Below, one piece after another: positions 36,269 to 43,812 of a stretch of 64,000 nucleotides of DNA (the stretch's first letter is position 1; the number at the start of each line of letters is the position of its first letter). The position numbers and the translations under genes are program-made. Location: positions 62,001 to 126,000 of the forward strand of contig JACJWK010000009.1 in the NCBI GenBank assembly GCA_020637195.1. The letters are read 5' to 3'. The notes under the pieces are model-generated. The model did no database searches. It had not been told where the DNA came from and was given only the letters and a program-made list of their open reading frames with translations. The stretch comes from Microthrixaceae bacterium (GTDB taxonomy: Bacteria > Actinomycetota > Acidimicrobiia > Acidimicrobiales > DATDAH01).

Positions 36269-36922
36269 TCAGCCCCGGGCGTCCACGCTGTCGATGTAGC
36301 TCTCGACGAGGGCGACGTTGGTGTCGCGGTCGAGGCTCTTCTGCACGACCTGCTCGGCGGCACCGATGGCGAGCGCGGCGACCTCGGCCTTGACGTCGGC
36401 GAGGGCCTGGCCCTTGGCGGCGTCGGCCTCGGCCTTGGCCCGCTCGCGGTACTCGGCGAGCTCGGCGTCGATCTCGGCCCGGCGCTGCGCCTTGTAGTCG
36501 TCCATCTCCGCACGGGCGTCGTCGCGCATGCGGGTGGCCTCCTCACGGGCGCCGCGGAGCTGGTCCTCGTACTCGGCGCGGGTGGCCTCGGCCTCGTTCT
36601 TGGCCGTGTCGGCCGCCTCGAGGTCGCTGCGGATGCGCTCGGCCCGGTCGTCGAGGCCCTTGGCCATGGCCGGGTAGCCGAACTTCCACAGCAACAGGAG
36701 CAGCACCAGGAAGGCGATGCCGCCCCAGAGGACCTCGTTGGCCTCGGGCAGGATGGGGCTCGGGGCCTCGTGGCAGTCGTCGACCGTGCCGCCCTCCTCG
36801 AGGATGTGGATGCACTCCTCGCGGAGCTCCTCCTCGGAGACGGCGTGGGCGGTGCCCACGCCGGCGACCAGGCCGAGCAGCACGACGGCGAGCCCGGCGA
36901 ACAGCAGTCGGAAGCGTCGCAT
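36269..36922 (-). CDS. atpF: ATP synthase Fo subunit b with signal-peptide-like N-terminus
   Basis: 217 residues. Residues 1-27 (basic start, hydrophobic core, ending GTAHA) look like a cleavable signal peptide. A short acidic segment with Cys37 and Cys50 follows, then the normal b-subunit helix (EVLWGGIAFLVLLLLLWKFGYP) and a long charged coiled-coil stator from about residue 88 onward. Typical b subunits start at the membrane helix. Peripheral stalk role. It ends 2 bases before the delta start. Confidence 0.93.
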   Translation of the reverse strand: MRRFRLLFAGLAVVLLGLVAGVGTAHAVSEEELREECIHILEEGGTVDDCHEAPSPILPEANEVLWGGIAFLVLLLLLWKFGYPAMAKGLDDRAERIRSDLEAADTAKNEAEATRAEYEDQLRGAREEATRMRDDARAEMDDYKAQRRAEIDAELAEYRERAKAEADAAKGQALADVKAEVAALAIGAAEQVVQKSLDRDTNVALVESYIDSVDARG

Positions 36923-36927
36923 GTGCG

Positions 36928-37191
36928 TCAGCCCGAGATGATGAAGGCGAGCACGAAGCCGAACAGCGCGAGCGCCTCGGTGAACGCGATGCCGAGGAAC
37001 ATGGTGGTGCGCACCATGCCGGCGGACTCGGGCTGGCGGGCCATGGCCTGGATGGCGTTGCCCACCACGATGCCGATGCCCACGCCCGGGCCGGCGGCGG
37101 CGCCGACGTACACGATGCCTCGACCGATCGCGGTGAGGCCCGCTTCGAGCTCACCGGCCTCGGTGGCGGCAAGGGTGACGAGATCAAGCAC
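36928..37191 (-). CDS. atpE: ATP synthase Fo subunit c
   Basis: 87 residues in two hydrophobic hairpin helices. RGIVYVGAAAGPGVGIGIVVG is helix 1 and TTMFLGIAFTEALALFGFVLAF helix 2, cited as landmarks. The ion-carrying carboxylate is the Glu in AFTEALALFG. Ala after that Glu, rather than Ser/Thr, suggests proton rather than sodium coupling. GTG 37191 is preceded by AGGAGAG, a good ribosome-binding site; an upstream in-frame ATG would overlap atpB. Confidence 0.97.
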   Translation of the reverse strand: MLDLVTLAATEAGELEAGLTAIGRGIVYVGAAAGPGVGIGIVVGNAIQAMARQPESAGMVRTTMFLGIAFTEALALFGFVLAFIISG

Positions 37192-37201
37192 GGTTTCTCT
37201 C

Positions 37202-37969
37202 CTAGTGCTCTGGGTGGATGGCGCCACCGATGTACACGGCAGCGAGGATGGTGAAGATGTAGGCCTGCAGGAAGATCACCAGCACCTCGAAGAGGGTCAT
37301 GGCGATCAGGACCGCGCCCGGAAGGATCGCGGCGAGCGGGAAGAACTCGAACATGGCGGTGGTGAGCACCGCGAAGCTGACGAGCAGCAGGTGGCCGGCC
37401 AGCATGTTGGCGAAGAGTCGCACGGCGAGGCTGAGGGGTCGGACGAAGAACACCGAGACGAACTCGATGGGCGTCACCAGGATGTAGAGCGGCCAGGGGA
37501 CGCCCGGCGGGAACAGCACCGACTTCAGGTAGCCGAACAGGCCGTTCTTGATGACCCCGACCACGTTGAAGATCACCCACACCATGATCGAGAGCAGGGC
37601 CGGGAGGGCGATCCGGGCGGTCACCGGCATCTGCAGGGCCGGGATGATCCCCCAGGCGTTGCAGATCATGATGAAGACGAACAGCGTGCCGAGGAACGGC
37701 GTGTAGCCCAGGCCGTCCTTGCCGATCGTCTGCATGATGATGCCGTTGCGGATGAAGTCGATGAAGGACTCACCGACGCCCTGGAAGCGGCCCGGCACCA
37801 TCTGGAAGTTGCGGCCCGCCGCCCACATGAAGACGAAGGCGATCGCCACCGACACCCACATGAGGATGACGACCTTGTTGATCGCGAGGGGGCTGCCCTC
37901 GAAGAAGATGTCGGGCCACTCGGTGACGTGGCTGACCGGCGGGAAGTCGAGCGCGAGCAGGGTGGTCAC
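37202..37969 (-). CDS. atpB: ATP synthase Fo subunit a
   Basis: 255 residues, with 5-6 transmembrane segments. The conserved stator arginine lies in SLAVRLFANMLAGHLLL, and the last helix in FTILAAVYIGGAI. Provides the proton half-channels. GTG start 3 bases after the atpI-like stop; its own TAG overlaps the ribosome-binding region of atpE. Confidence 0.97.
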   Translation of the reverse strand: MTTLLALDFPPVSHVTEWPDIFFEGSPLAINKVVILMWVSVAIAFVFMWAAGRNFQMVPGRFQGVGESFIDFIRNGIIMQTIGKDGLGYTPFLGTLFVFIMICNAWGIIPALQMPVTARIALPALLSIMVWVIFNVVGVIKNGLFGYLKSVLFPPGVPWPLYILVTPIEFVSVFFVRPLSLAVRLFANMLAGHLLLVSFAVLTTAMFEFFPLAAILPGAVLIAMTLFEVLVIFLQAYIFTILAAVYIGGAIHPEH

Positions 37970-37972
37970 CCG

Positions 37973-38491
37973 TCAAGCTCCTTTGGTGCGGGGTTTGAGG
38001 CCGGGAAAGGCCAGCGAGGCGGATACGTAGCGGGTTTCCCAGAACAGGAGCCCCAGGTAGGTGACGAGGATGGTGGCACCGAGCGGCGCCATCTCGATCC
38101 ACGACTGATCTTTGACCACGGCGATGGCGAGCACCAAAAGGAGCATGCGCACCAAGAACCCGCCGAGGGCGGTGGCCAGCAGCACCGACGAGCCGTAGCG
38201 GGCGGCCCAGCCGAGCATGCCGGCGGCGAGGAGGAAGTTGGCGAACACCAGCACGAGGCCGTACGCGCACGAGCTGACGCCGGCCCAGCCCCAGACGGCG
38301 CCGCACACCGCCAGGAGCACCGGGGTGACGACGAGGCCGTGGCGCACCATGTCCCGGGCGAGCTGGCGCTCGACCGGGGGCACGTCGGCGAGGGCGGGAT
38401 CGCTCACCGCGGCGACGGTGGCGGCGAGGGTCGGCGCGGTCGCCGGCGCCGGCTCCTCGGAGGGCCGCGGCGTGGGCAGGACCGGGCTCAT
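37973..38491 (-). CDS. AtpI-like membrane protein of the atp operon
   Basis: 172 residues. A Pro/Ala-rich soluble N-terminus (about 45 residues) precedes four hydrophobic segments, with LVLVFANFLLAAGMLGWAARYG near the middle and FWETRYVSASLAFPGLKP at the end. Position directly before atpB fits AtpI-type proteins, which aid c-ring assembly or Mg2+ supply. Sequence similarity to AtpI is weak by eye, so the name rests on context. ATG overlaps the upstream stop as ATGA. Confidence 0.75.
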   Translation of the reverse strand: MSPVLPTPRPSEEPAPATAPTLAATVAAVSDPALADVPPVERQLARDMVRHGLVVTPVLLAVCGAVWGWAGVSSCAYGLVLVFANFLLAAGMLGWAARYGSSVLLATALGGFLVRMLLLVLAIAVVKDQSWIEMAPLGATILVTYLGLLFWETRYVSASLAFPGLKPRTKGA

Positions 38492-38757
38492 GCCGGCTCG
38501 CCCCCCGGCCGGCCTCGCCGCAGGATGCGGTCCTCCTCGGCCTGCATGGCCCGGCTGTAGTCGGCGTACATGCGCCAGGCGACGTAGCCGAGGGTGAAGG
38601 CGCCGAGGCCGATGGCGAAGAAGGGCCCGATGCCGAGCCAGCGGTCGACGAGGTGGCCGGCCGCGGCGAAGACGAGCGGCGTGAGCACGAGCTCGACGGC
38701 ATTCCCCAACGCGAGGGAGAAGCCGTTGTTCAGTTCTCGCCGCTCGCTGTGGTCCAC
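38488..38757 (-). CDS. AtpZ/AtpI-family small membrane protein, first gene of atp operon
   Basis: 89 residues with two hydrophobic segments: GNAVELVLTPLVFAAAGHLV with the following DRWLG, and PFFAIGLGAFTLGYVAWRMY. The G-hydrophobic-G-x-x-x-D-R-W-L pattern is typical of AtpZ-like proteins that open actinobacterial and other atp operons. Thought to work with AtpI in ATP synthase assembly. GTG start, 64 bases downstream of a sigma-70-type promoter. Confidence 0.8.
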   Translation of the reverse strand: MDHSERRELNNGFSLALGNAVELVLTPLVFAAAGHLVDRWLGIGPFFAIGLGAFTLGYVAWRMYADYSRAMQAEEDRILRRGRPGGEPA

Positions 38758-38820
38758 TCGGGCCCGGTCCTTCGCTCGGGGAGCGACGAGGGGTCTCGCC
38801 GCCGGAGCTGTCGCGACGCC

Positions 38821-38849
38821 AGTATCGCCGCTTGTGAATCTTTTCGCAA
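38821..38849 (-). promoter_or_regulatory. Sigma-70-type promoter of the atp operon
   Basis: Reading the minus strand: -35 TTGCGA (38849-38844), 17-base spacer, -10 GATACT (38826-38821). The region is the lowest-GC stretch nearby and leads into the atpZ-like gene 64 bases on. Unlike most promoters in the window it has a recognisable -35 and a proper leader. Confidence 0.6.
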
Positions 38850-38901
38850 TCTAGGCGAGCCCCTGCGACGCCGCAAGTTGCCGGTCAGCTTCGCCGCGCC
38901 C

Positions 38902-39711
38902 TCAGGCCGGGGGGCCCACGAGCGGCACCGGGCAGTCACCGGTCGGTTCCACCACCGTGCCGTCGGCCAGCGAGTACCCGAACGACGCGGCGGTGGCCAC
39001 CACCTCGGGGAGGGCGTCGGCCAGCAGGCGGGCGTCGTCCTGGTGCTCGTCGCGCCACTCGGCCCGGTACGCGTCGTCGGCCTGGGCCCGCACCTCGAAC
39101 GGGGGCGGGGGCTGGGCGGACAGGCCCACCAGCGCCTGGACCCGCGCCACGAACGGCGCCGGCCCGGCGAGGAAGTCCTCGAAGCGCAGCACCACGGCCC
39201 GCCGGAGGTGGGGCAGGTCGCGGGCCAGGACGGCGTGGGCGACGTGCCAGTGCAGGACCAGCTCGGCCATCGAGGCGGACGACCACCGCCGGGTCGCGAG
39301 GGCCACCGAGGCGGGGTGGCGCACGATGAACACGAACGCCGAGTCCGCGAACAGCGCCTGCAGGAAGCGGGCCCGGACGATGTTCGGCGGCGACTTCTCG
39401 ACCACCACGGCGGCGCCGGGCGGGAGGTGGCGGCCCCACTCCTGCTCGAGCCGGTCCCGCGACGCCGGGACCGCGAGCGGCGACGCCTCCGTGAGGTGGC
39501 TCGCCGGGTCGAACGCGAAGTGCCCCGGACCGCCGTGGGCCCGGGCCGTGGTCATGACGGTCTGGAGGTGCTGGCCCTCGTCCTCGGGGGCGCCCGTCCC
39601 CGAGAACCCGGCGACGTCGGGGTGGGCGCTCAGCGCCCGGTGCAGCAGCGACGTGCCGCTGCGGTGGAGGCCGCCGAGGAACAGGCGGGTGGGGGCCGCA
39701 CGCTCGATCAT
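38902..39711 (-). CDS. Sulfotransferase-family protein
   Basis: 269 residues. The PAPS 5'-phosphosulfate loop LGGLHRSGTSLLHRAL opens the protein and the 3'-phosphate-binding segment is VRHPASVALATRRW. VVEKSPPNIVRARFLQALF is also typical of bacterial sulfotransferase_3 proteins. Such enzymes sulfate glycolipids or polysaccharides, which fits the envelope genes around it. ATG 39711 has a GGGAGG site 8-9 bases upstream; a longer GTG start at 39750 lacks conserved sequence. Downstream of the VanY-type gene by 78 bases. Confidence 0.85.
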   Translation of the reverse strand: MIERAAPTRLFLGGLHRSGTSLLHRALSAHPDVAGFSGTGAPEDEGQHLQTVMTTARAHGGPGHFAFDPASHLTEASPLAVPASRDRLEQEWGRHLPPGAAVVVEKSPPNIVRARFLQALFADSAFVFIVRHPASVALATRRWSSASMAELVLHWHVAHAVLARDLPHLRRAVVLRFEDFLAGPAPFVARVQALVGLSAQPPPPFEVRAQADDAYRAEWRDEHQDDARLLADALPEVVATAASFGYSLADGTVVEPTGDCPVPLVGPPA

Positions 39712-39789
39712 CCAGCGGACCTCCCGGCCGTCACCTCGCGAGCGCCCCACGGGGGCCCGCCGGCCGGCACGCGCCGGCCGCGACCGACG

Positions 39790-40953
39790 CTAATTGCCGT
39801 TGATCGACCAGTGCCAGGGCTCGCTGGGCAGGTTGTAGAAGCCGTACCGGGAGGCGTTGCCGGCCAGCCAGAGGTAGCAGGCACTCGACCGGTAGCTGCA
39901 GTTGTCGAAGTCGATGGCGAGGCCCCGCTCGTGCATCGACGTGCCCGGGATGGCGGTCGGCACACGGCACGACGAGGGCGACGAGGTCCACACGTCGGGG
40001 CAGCCGTTGATGGTGCGCAGCTGGATCTGGCGGGTGTTGCTGCGCCAGCCCGAGCCCGTGAGCACGAGGCCGTCGCCGCGGGCCGCGTTCAACATGGCCT
40101 CGACCTGGCCGGCGATGGAGGCGTCGACCGTGATGCCGCCGACGGTGACGGTGCTCCCGCTCCCGCTCACGTCGACCCCTGCGGCACGGGCCGCGGCGGC
40201 GGCCTCCTCGGCGGCCTTGCGCTCGGCCTCGGCGATCTCGGCGGACAGGCCGAACTCCTCGAGGGCCAACTCGTCGTCGGCGAGGCGGACCGAGTCCATG
40301 CGCTCCTCGACCCGGGTCTGGAGCTCGCGCTGCTCGTCCTGGGAGGCGCGCAGCTCCTCGAGCCGCCGGGCCACCTCGGCGTGGTGCTCCTCGGCCCGCT
40401 GGGCGGCGTCCTCGGCGCGTGCCCGGGCGTCGGCCAGGTCCTCGCGGGCGGCCTGGAGCAGGTCGGCCACGTCCTCGTTGCGGTTGCCGGTGATGTCGAC
40501 GAGCGCCCGGCGCTCGGCGGCCTCGGTGGGGTCGCTCTCGGACAGCACGTCCATGCCGCTCTGCGTCGAGCCCTCCCGGATGTACGAGTCGACGAGCAGC
40601 TGCTCCTGCTGGTCCTGGAGCGCGTCGATCTCGGCCTGCTTGGCCTGCTCCTCGGCGCGGGCGGCCTCGGCGTCGGCCTCGGCCTGCGCGGCGGCGCGCT
40701 GGGCGTCCTCGACCCGGGCCCGCTGGGCGTCGACGTTGCGGCCGATGGCCTCGAGGGCGGCGGTGATCTCGGCCAGGTCGGCGTTGAGGACGTCGAGCTG
40801 GCCCGCCAGCTCGGCCCGCTGGCGCTGGACCTCCTCGCGCTCGGTCCGGGGGTCGGCGCCGCGCGCGGCGAGCACGGGCGTGGTCACGAGCGCGACCGCG
40901 ACCAGCGGCACGCACACCGCCGCGACTCGCCAACGAACAGGAGGGAACTGCAC
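39790..40953 (-). CDS. Secreted VanY-type D,D-carboxypeptidase with coiled-coil domain
   Basis: 387 residues. N-terminal signal peptide (about 1-30, ending TTPVLAARG). Residues ~35-255 form a long Glu/Ala/Arg-rich coiled coil resembling the regulatory coils of EnvC/PcsB/RipC hydrolases. The C-terminal 130 residues are a VanY/LAS metallopeptidase: SGWRSNTRQIQLR, the zinc motif SMHERGLAIDFD (S-x-H-x2-G-x-A-x-D) and final EPWHWSINGN. It probably trims peptidoglycan peptides under control of the coil. GTG start. The upstream gap holds an AT-richer stretch, probably the promoter. Confidence 0.9.
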   Translation of the reverse strand: MQFPPVRWRVAAVCVPLVAVALVTTPVLAARGADPRTEREEVQRQRAELAGQLDVLNADLAEITAALEAIGRNVDAQRARVEDAQRAAAQAEADAEAARAEEQAKQAEIDALQDQQEQLLVDSYIREGSTQSGMDVLSESDPTEAAERRALVDITGNRNEDVADLLQAAREDLADARARAEDAAQRAEEHHAEVARRLEELRASQDEQRELQTRVEERMDSVRLADDELALEEFGLSAEIAEAERKAAEEAAAAARAAGVDVSGSGSTVTVGGITVDASIAGQVEAMLNAARGDGLVLTGSGWRSNTRQIQLRTINGCPDVWTSSPSSCRVPTAIPGTSMHERGLAIDFDNCSYRSSACYLWLAGNASRYGFYNLPSEPWHWSINGN

Positions 40954-41058
40954 TGGCCTACCCCTGGGTCCGAAAATCCGTCATGGAAACGTAACACCCA
41001 CCGCGGAAAAGGGAAACTGGAGTTGGTGGTGTTGTTCGTGTTGCCACTGTTGTCACCG

Positions 41059-41083
41059 GTCCCGCGGCCCCCGTCGCGGGACC
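41059..41083 (-). terminator. Hairpin downstream of the WecA-like gene
   Basis: Perfect 9-base arms GGTCCCGCG (41059-41067) and CGCGGGACC (41075-41083) with a 7-base loop, beginning 2 bases past the stop of the minus-strand gene at 41085. No U-run. Confidence 0.5.
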
Positions 41084-41084
41084 G

Positions 41085-42251
41085 TCATGTGTCCTGCTCG
41101 ACCTCGACGGTCGGCCCGTCGGCGGGCGCTTCCCCATCGGCGGGGTCGCCCGCCGGGTTGAGGCGCGACCGCTGGAACCCTGCCCCGAAGAACACGTAGA
41201 GGCCGAACCCGAGGACCACCACGCCGATGGGCACGAGGGCGTCGCCCTTGCCCGTGTAGGTGGGGTAGAGCACGAAGACCGACAGGGCGAGGGTCCACCC
41301 CCACAGGATCAGCACGCTGCGACGCTGGCCGTGACCCAGGCGCATGAGGCGGTGGTGCAGGTGCTCCTTGTCGGCGTTGGCCACGCCGGCGCGCCGGGTG
41401 GCCCGGCGGATGATCGCGAACACCGTGTCGAGGATCGGCACGCCGAGGATGAACAGGGGGATGAACAGCGGCGCGAAGAAGAAGTAGACCTGGCCGCTGA
41501 ACGGCTCGCTCGAGCTGCCCCCGACCGAGATCGTCGAGGCCGCCATCAACAGGCCGAGGAGCAGCGCTCCCCCGTCGCCCATGAAGATGCGGGCGGGGTG
41601 GAAATTGTGGGGCAGGAAGCCGAGGCAGATGCCGGCGGTGATGATCGCCAGCAGGGGGCCCACGTTGCCGGGCTCCAGCACGCCCACGTCACCGAGGCGC
41701 TCGCCGTACAGGAAGAAGCTGCCCGCGGCGATCGCCACCAGGCCCGCGGCGAGGCCGTCGAGGCCGTCGATCAGGTTCACGGCGTTGGCCATGCCCACCA
41801 CCCAGAGGACCGTGAGCAGGGCCGAGAGGTCGGGCGACAGCACCACCAGGTCGGCGAAGGGGATCCGGAAGAACAAGATCGTGACGCCCGCCACGGACAG
41901 GACGCTGCCGGCCAGCACCATGCCGGCGAGCTTGGCGGGGGCGGAAACCTCGCGGAAGTCGTCGATGACGCCGACGGCGAAGATGATCACGGCGGCGATC
42001 ACGACGCCGAGCGGCTCGGTGCTGGCCGCGAAGACCTCCTCGAACCGCCCCGACCACCACGCCACGAGCATCGCCACCAGGAATCCCGCGAGCATCGCTC
42101 CGCCGCCGAGCGTCGCCGTCGCGCGCGTGTGGACCCGGCGCTCGTCGGGCGCCACCACCGCGCCGACCCGGATGGCCAGGCGGCGCACGAGCGGCGTCAG
42201 CACGACCGTCACCGCGAAGGCGACCGCGAAGACGATCAGGTAGTCGGCCAT
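41085..42251 (-). CDS. MraY/WecA/TagO-family polyprenyl-phosphate HexNAc-1-phosphate transferase
   Basis: 388-residue polytopic enzyme with about 11 hydrophobic segments. Diagnostic motifs are PDERRVHTRATATLGGGAML, VGVIDDFREVSAPAKL (first Asp pair), NAVNLIDGLDGLAAGL (catalytic Asp), ARIFMGDGGALLLG and the HIP-like DKEHLHHRLMRLGHG. The last favours WecA/TagO over MraY. It transfers HexNAc-1-phosphate to undecaprenyl phosphate, starting wall polymer or arabinogalactan-type linkers. A TAACCT hexamer lies 10 bases before ATG 42251. Confidence 0.93.
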   Translation of the reverse strand: MADYLIVFAVAFAVTVVLTPLVRRLAIRVGAVVAPDERRVHTRATATLGGGAMLAGFLVAMLVAWWSGRFEEVFAASTEPLGVVIAAVIIFAVGVIDDFREVSAPAKLAGMVLAGSVLSVAGVTILFFRIPFADLVVLSPDLSALLTVLWVVGMANAVNLIDGLDGLAAGLVAIAAGSFFLYGERLGDVGVLEPGNVGPLLAIITAGICLGFLPHNFHPARIFMGDGGALLLGLLMAASTISVGGSSSEPFSGQVYFFFAPLFIPLFILGVPILDTVFAIIRRATRRAGVANADKEHLHHRLMRLGHGQRRSVLILWGWTLALSVFVLYPTYTGKGDALVPIGVVVLGFGLYVFFGAGFQRSRLNPAGDPADGEAPADGPTVEVEQDT

Positions 42252-42381
42252 GTCCGGACCAAGGTTACGGAACCGCGCCGCCCGTCCCGGCGACGGCGCC
42301 CGCCCACCGCTCCCCGGCGACCGGGCGGGGCCACGCGAGTACGTTGCTGGGCCGGACCCGACCCGGGGAGGAACCAGCCAC

Positions 42382-43752
42382 ATGGGTGACCTGGCCGAGC
42401 TGCTGGCCGACACCGTGCCCGCCGAGCACCTGCTCGTCGGCGACGCCGTCAACGAGGACTACGCGCACGACGAGGCGCTGACCGCCACACCGGTGCGCCC
42501 CGGCGCGGTGGTCCGCCCGGGCAGCACCGAGGAGGTGGCCGCGGTGCTGCGGGTGGCCGACGCCCACGGCCTCCCGGTGACCGCGCGCGGGAGCGGCACG
42601 GGGCTGTCCGGGGCCTGCATCCCCGTCGACGGCGGCATCGTCGTGTCGTTCGAGCGCATGAACCAGGTGCTCGAGATCGACACCGACAACCACATGGCGG
42701 TCGTCCAGCCGGGCGTCACCCTCGACGAGCTGGACCAGCAGCTCGCGCCCCTCGACCTCGTCTACCCCGTGTTCCCGGGCGAGTACAGCGCGTCGCTGGG
42801 CGGCAACGTCAACACGAACGCCGGCGGCATGCGGGCGGTGAAGTACGGGGTCACCCGCCACCACGTGATCGGCCTCGAGCTGGTGCTCGCGTCGGGCGAC
42901 GTCATCCGCACCGGCGGCAAGGTGGTCAAGGCCACGGCCGGCTACGACCTCACCCAGCTCGTGCTCGGTTCGGAGGGCACGCTCGCCCTCGTCACCGAGG
43001 CCACCCTCAAGCTGTACCCCCGCCAGCACCACGCGGCCACCGTGCTCGTGCCCTTCGCCACCCTCGAGGGCGTGTCCACGGCGGTGCCGCGCATCGTCGC
43101 CAGCGGCGTCGGCCCGCTCATCCTCGAGTACATCGACCTGCTCACGATGGCGGTCATCACGGCCCAGGCCGGGCTCGACCTCGGCATCCCGGAGGACGTC
43201 AAGGAGAAGGCCCTGGCCTACCTGGTGGTGGTCATCGAGGGCACGCAGGAGGACCGGGTCGAGGCCGACGTCGGGCAGGTGGCCGAGCTGGTGTCCGAGC
43301 TCGGCGCCGAGGACGTGTACGTGCTGCCGAGCCACGCCGGCGCCCAGCTCATCGACGCCCGCGAGAAGGCCTTCTGGGCGGCGAAGGCGAACGACGCCGA
43401 CGACATCATCGACGTCGTGGTCCCCCGGGCCTCGATGCCCGAGTACCTGGCCGCGGTGGCCGAGGTGGCGGCCGAGCACGAGGCGTGGGTCCCGGGCTGC
43501 GGCCACGCCGGGGACGGCAACGTGCACCTCTCGGTGTTCCAGAAGGACCCGGAGAAGCGGGACGCGATCATGCGGGGGATCATCTCCGCCGGCCTGGCCC
43601 TCGGCGGCGCCATCTCCGGCGAGCACGGCCTCGGCACCGAGAAGAAGAAGTACTTCCTCGAGTTCGAGGACCCGGTGAAGATCGAGCTGATGCGCCGCAT
43701 CAAGGCCGGCTTCGACCCCAACGGGATCTTGAACCCCGGCACCGTCCTGTGA
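42382..43752 (+). CDS. FAD-linked 2-hydroxyacid oxidase/dehydrogenase (GlcD-like)
   Basis: 456 residues. An FAD_binding_4 domain (VRPGSTEEVAAVLR, ARGSGTGLSGACIP, GGNVNTNAGGMRAVKYG) is followed by an FAD-oxidase C domain with GCGHAGDGNVHLSVF and ISGEHGLGTEKKKYF ending ILNPGTVL. Closest to glycolate oxidase subunit GlcD and D-lactate dehydrogenase. No GlcE/GlcF gene follows; instead a ThDP enzyme lies 60 bases downstream. Strong GGGGAGG ribosome-binding site; a TACGTT hexamer at 42340-42345 is a candidate -10. Confidence 0.92.
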   Translation: MGDLAELLADTVPAEHLLVGDAVNEDYAHDEALTATPVRPGAVVRPGSTEEVAAVLRVADAHGLPVTARGSGTGLSGACIPVDGGIVVSFERMNQVLEIDTDNHMAVVQPGVTLDELDQQLAPLDLVYPVFPGEYSASLGGNVNTNAGGMRAVKYGVTRHHVIGLELVLASGDVIRTGGKVVKATAGYDLTQLVLGSEGTLALVTEATLKLYPRQHHAATVLVPFATLEGVSTAVPRIVASGVGPLILEYIDLLTMAVITAQAGLDLGIPEDVKEKALAYLVVVIEGTQEDRVEADVGQVAELVSELGAEDVYVLPSHAGAQLIDAREKAFWAAKANDADDIIDVVVPRASMPEYLAAVAEVAAEHEAWVPGCGHAGDGNVHLSVFQKDPEKRDAIMRGIISAGLALGGAISGEHGLGTEKKKYFLEFEDPVKIELMRRIKAGFDPNGILNPGTVL

Positions 43753-43812
43753 GACGCCGGCCGTGAGCCCCCGCCCCCCTGCCCCCGTCCGCACCTGACC
43801 CAGGAGCCCCCC

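Noticed and set aside
40954..41058. c-di-AMP (ydaO-type) riboswitch upstream of the VanY-type peptidase
   Set aside because: Such switches often precede wall hydrolases in actinobacteria, but the ~105-base space is short and I cannot match the conserved core elements. A covariance-model search would decide.
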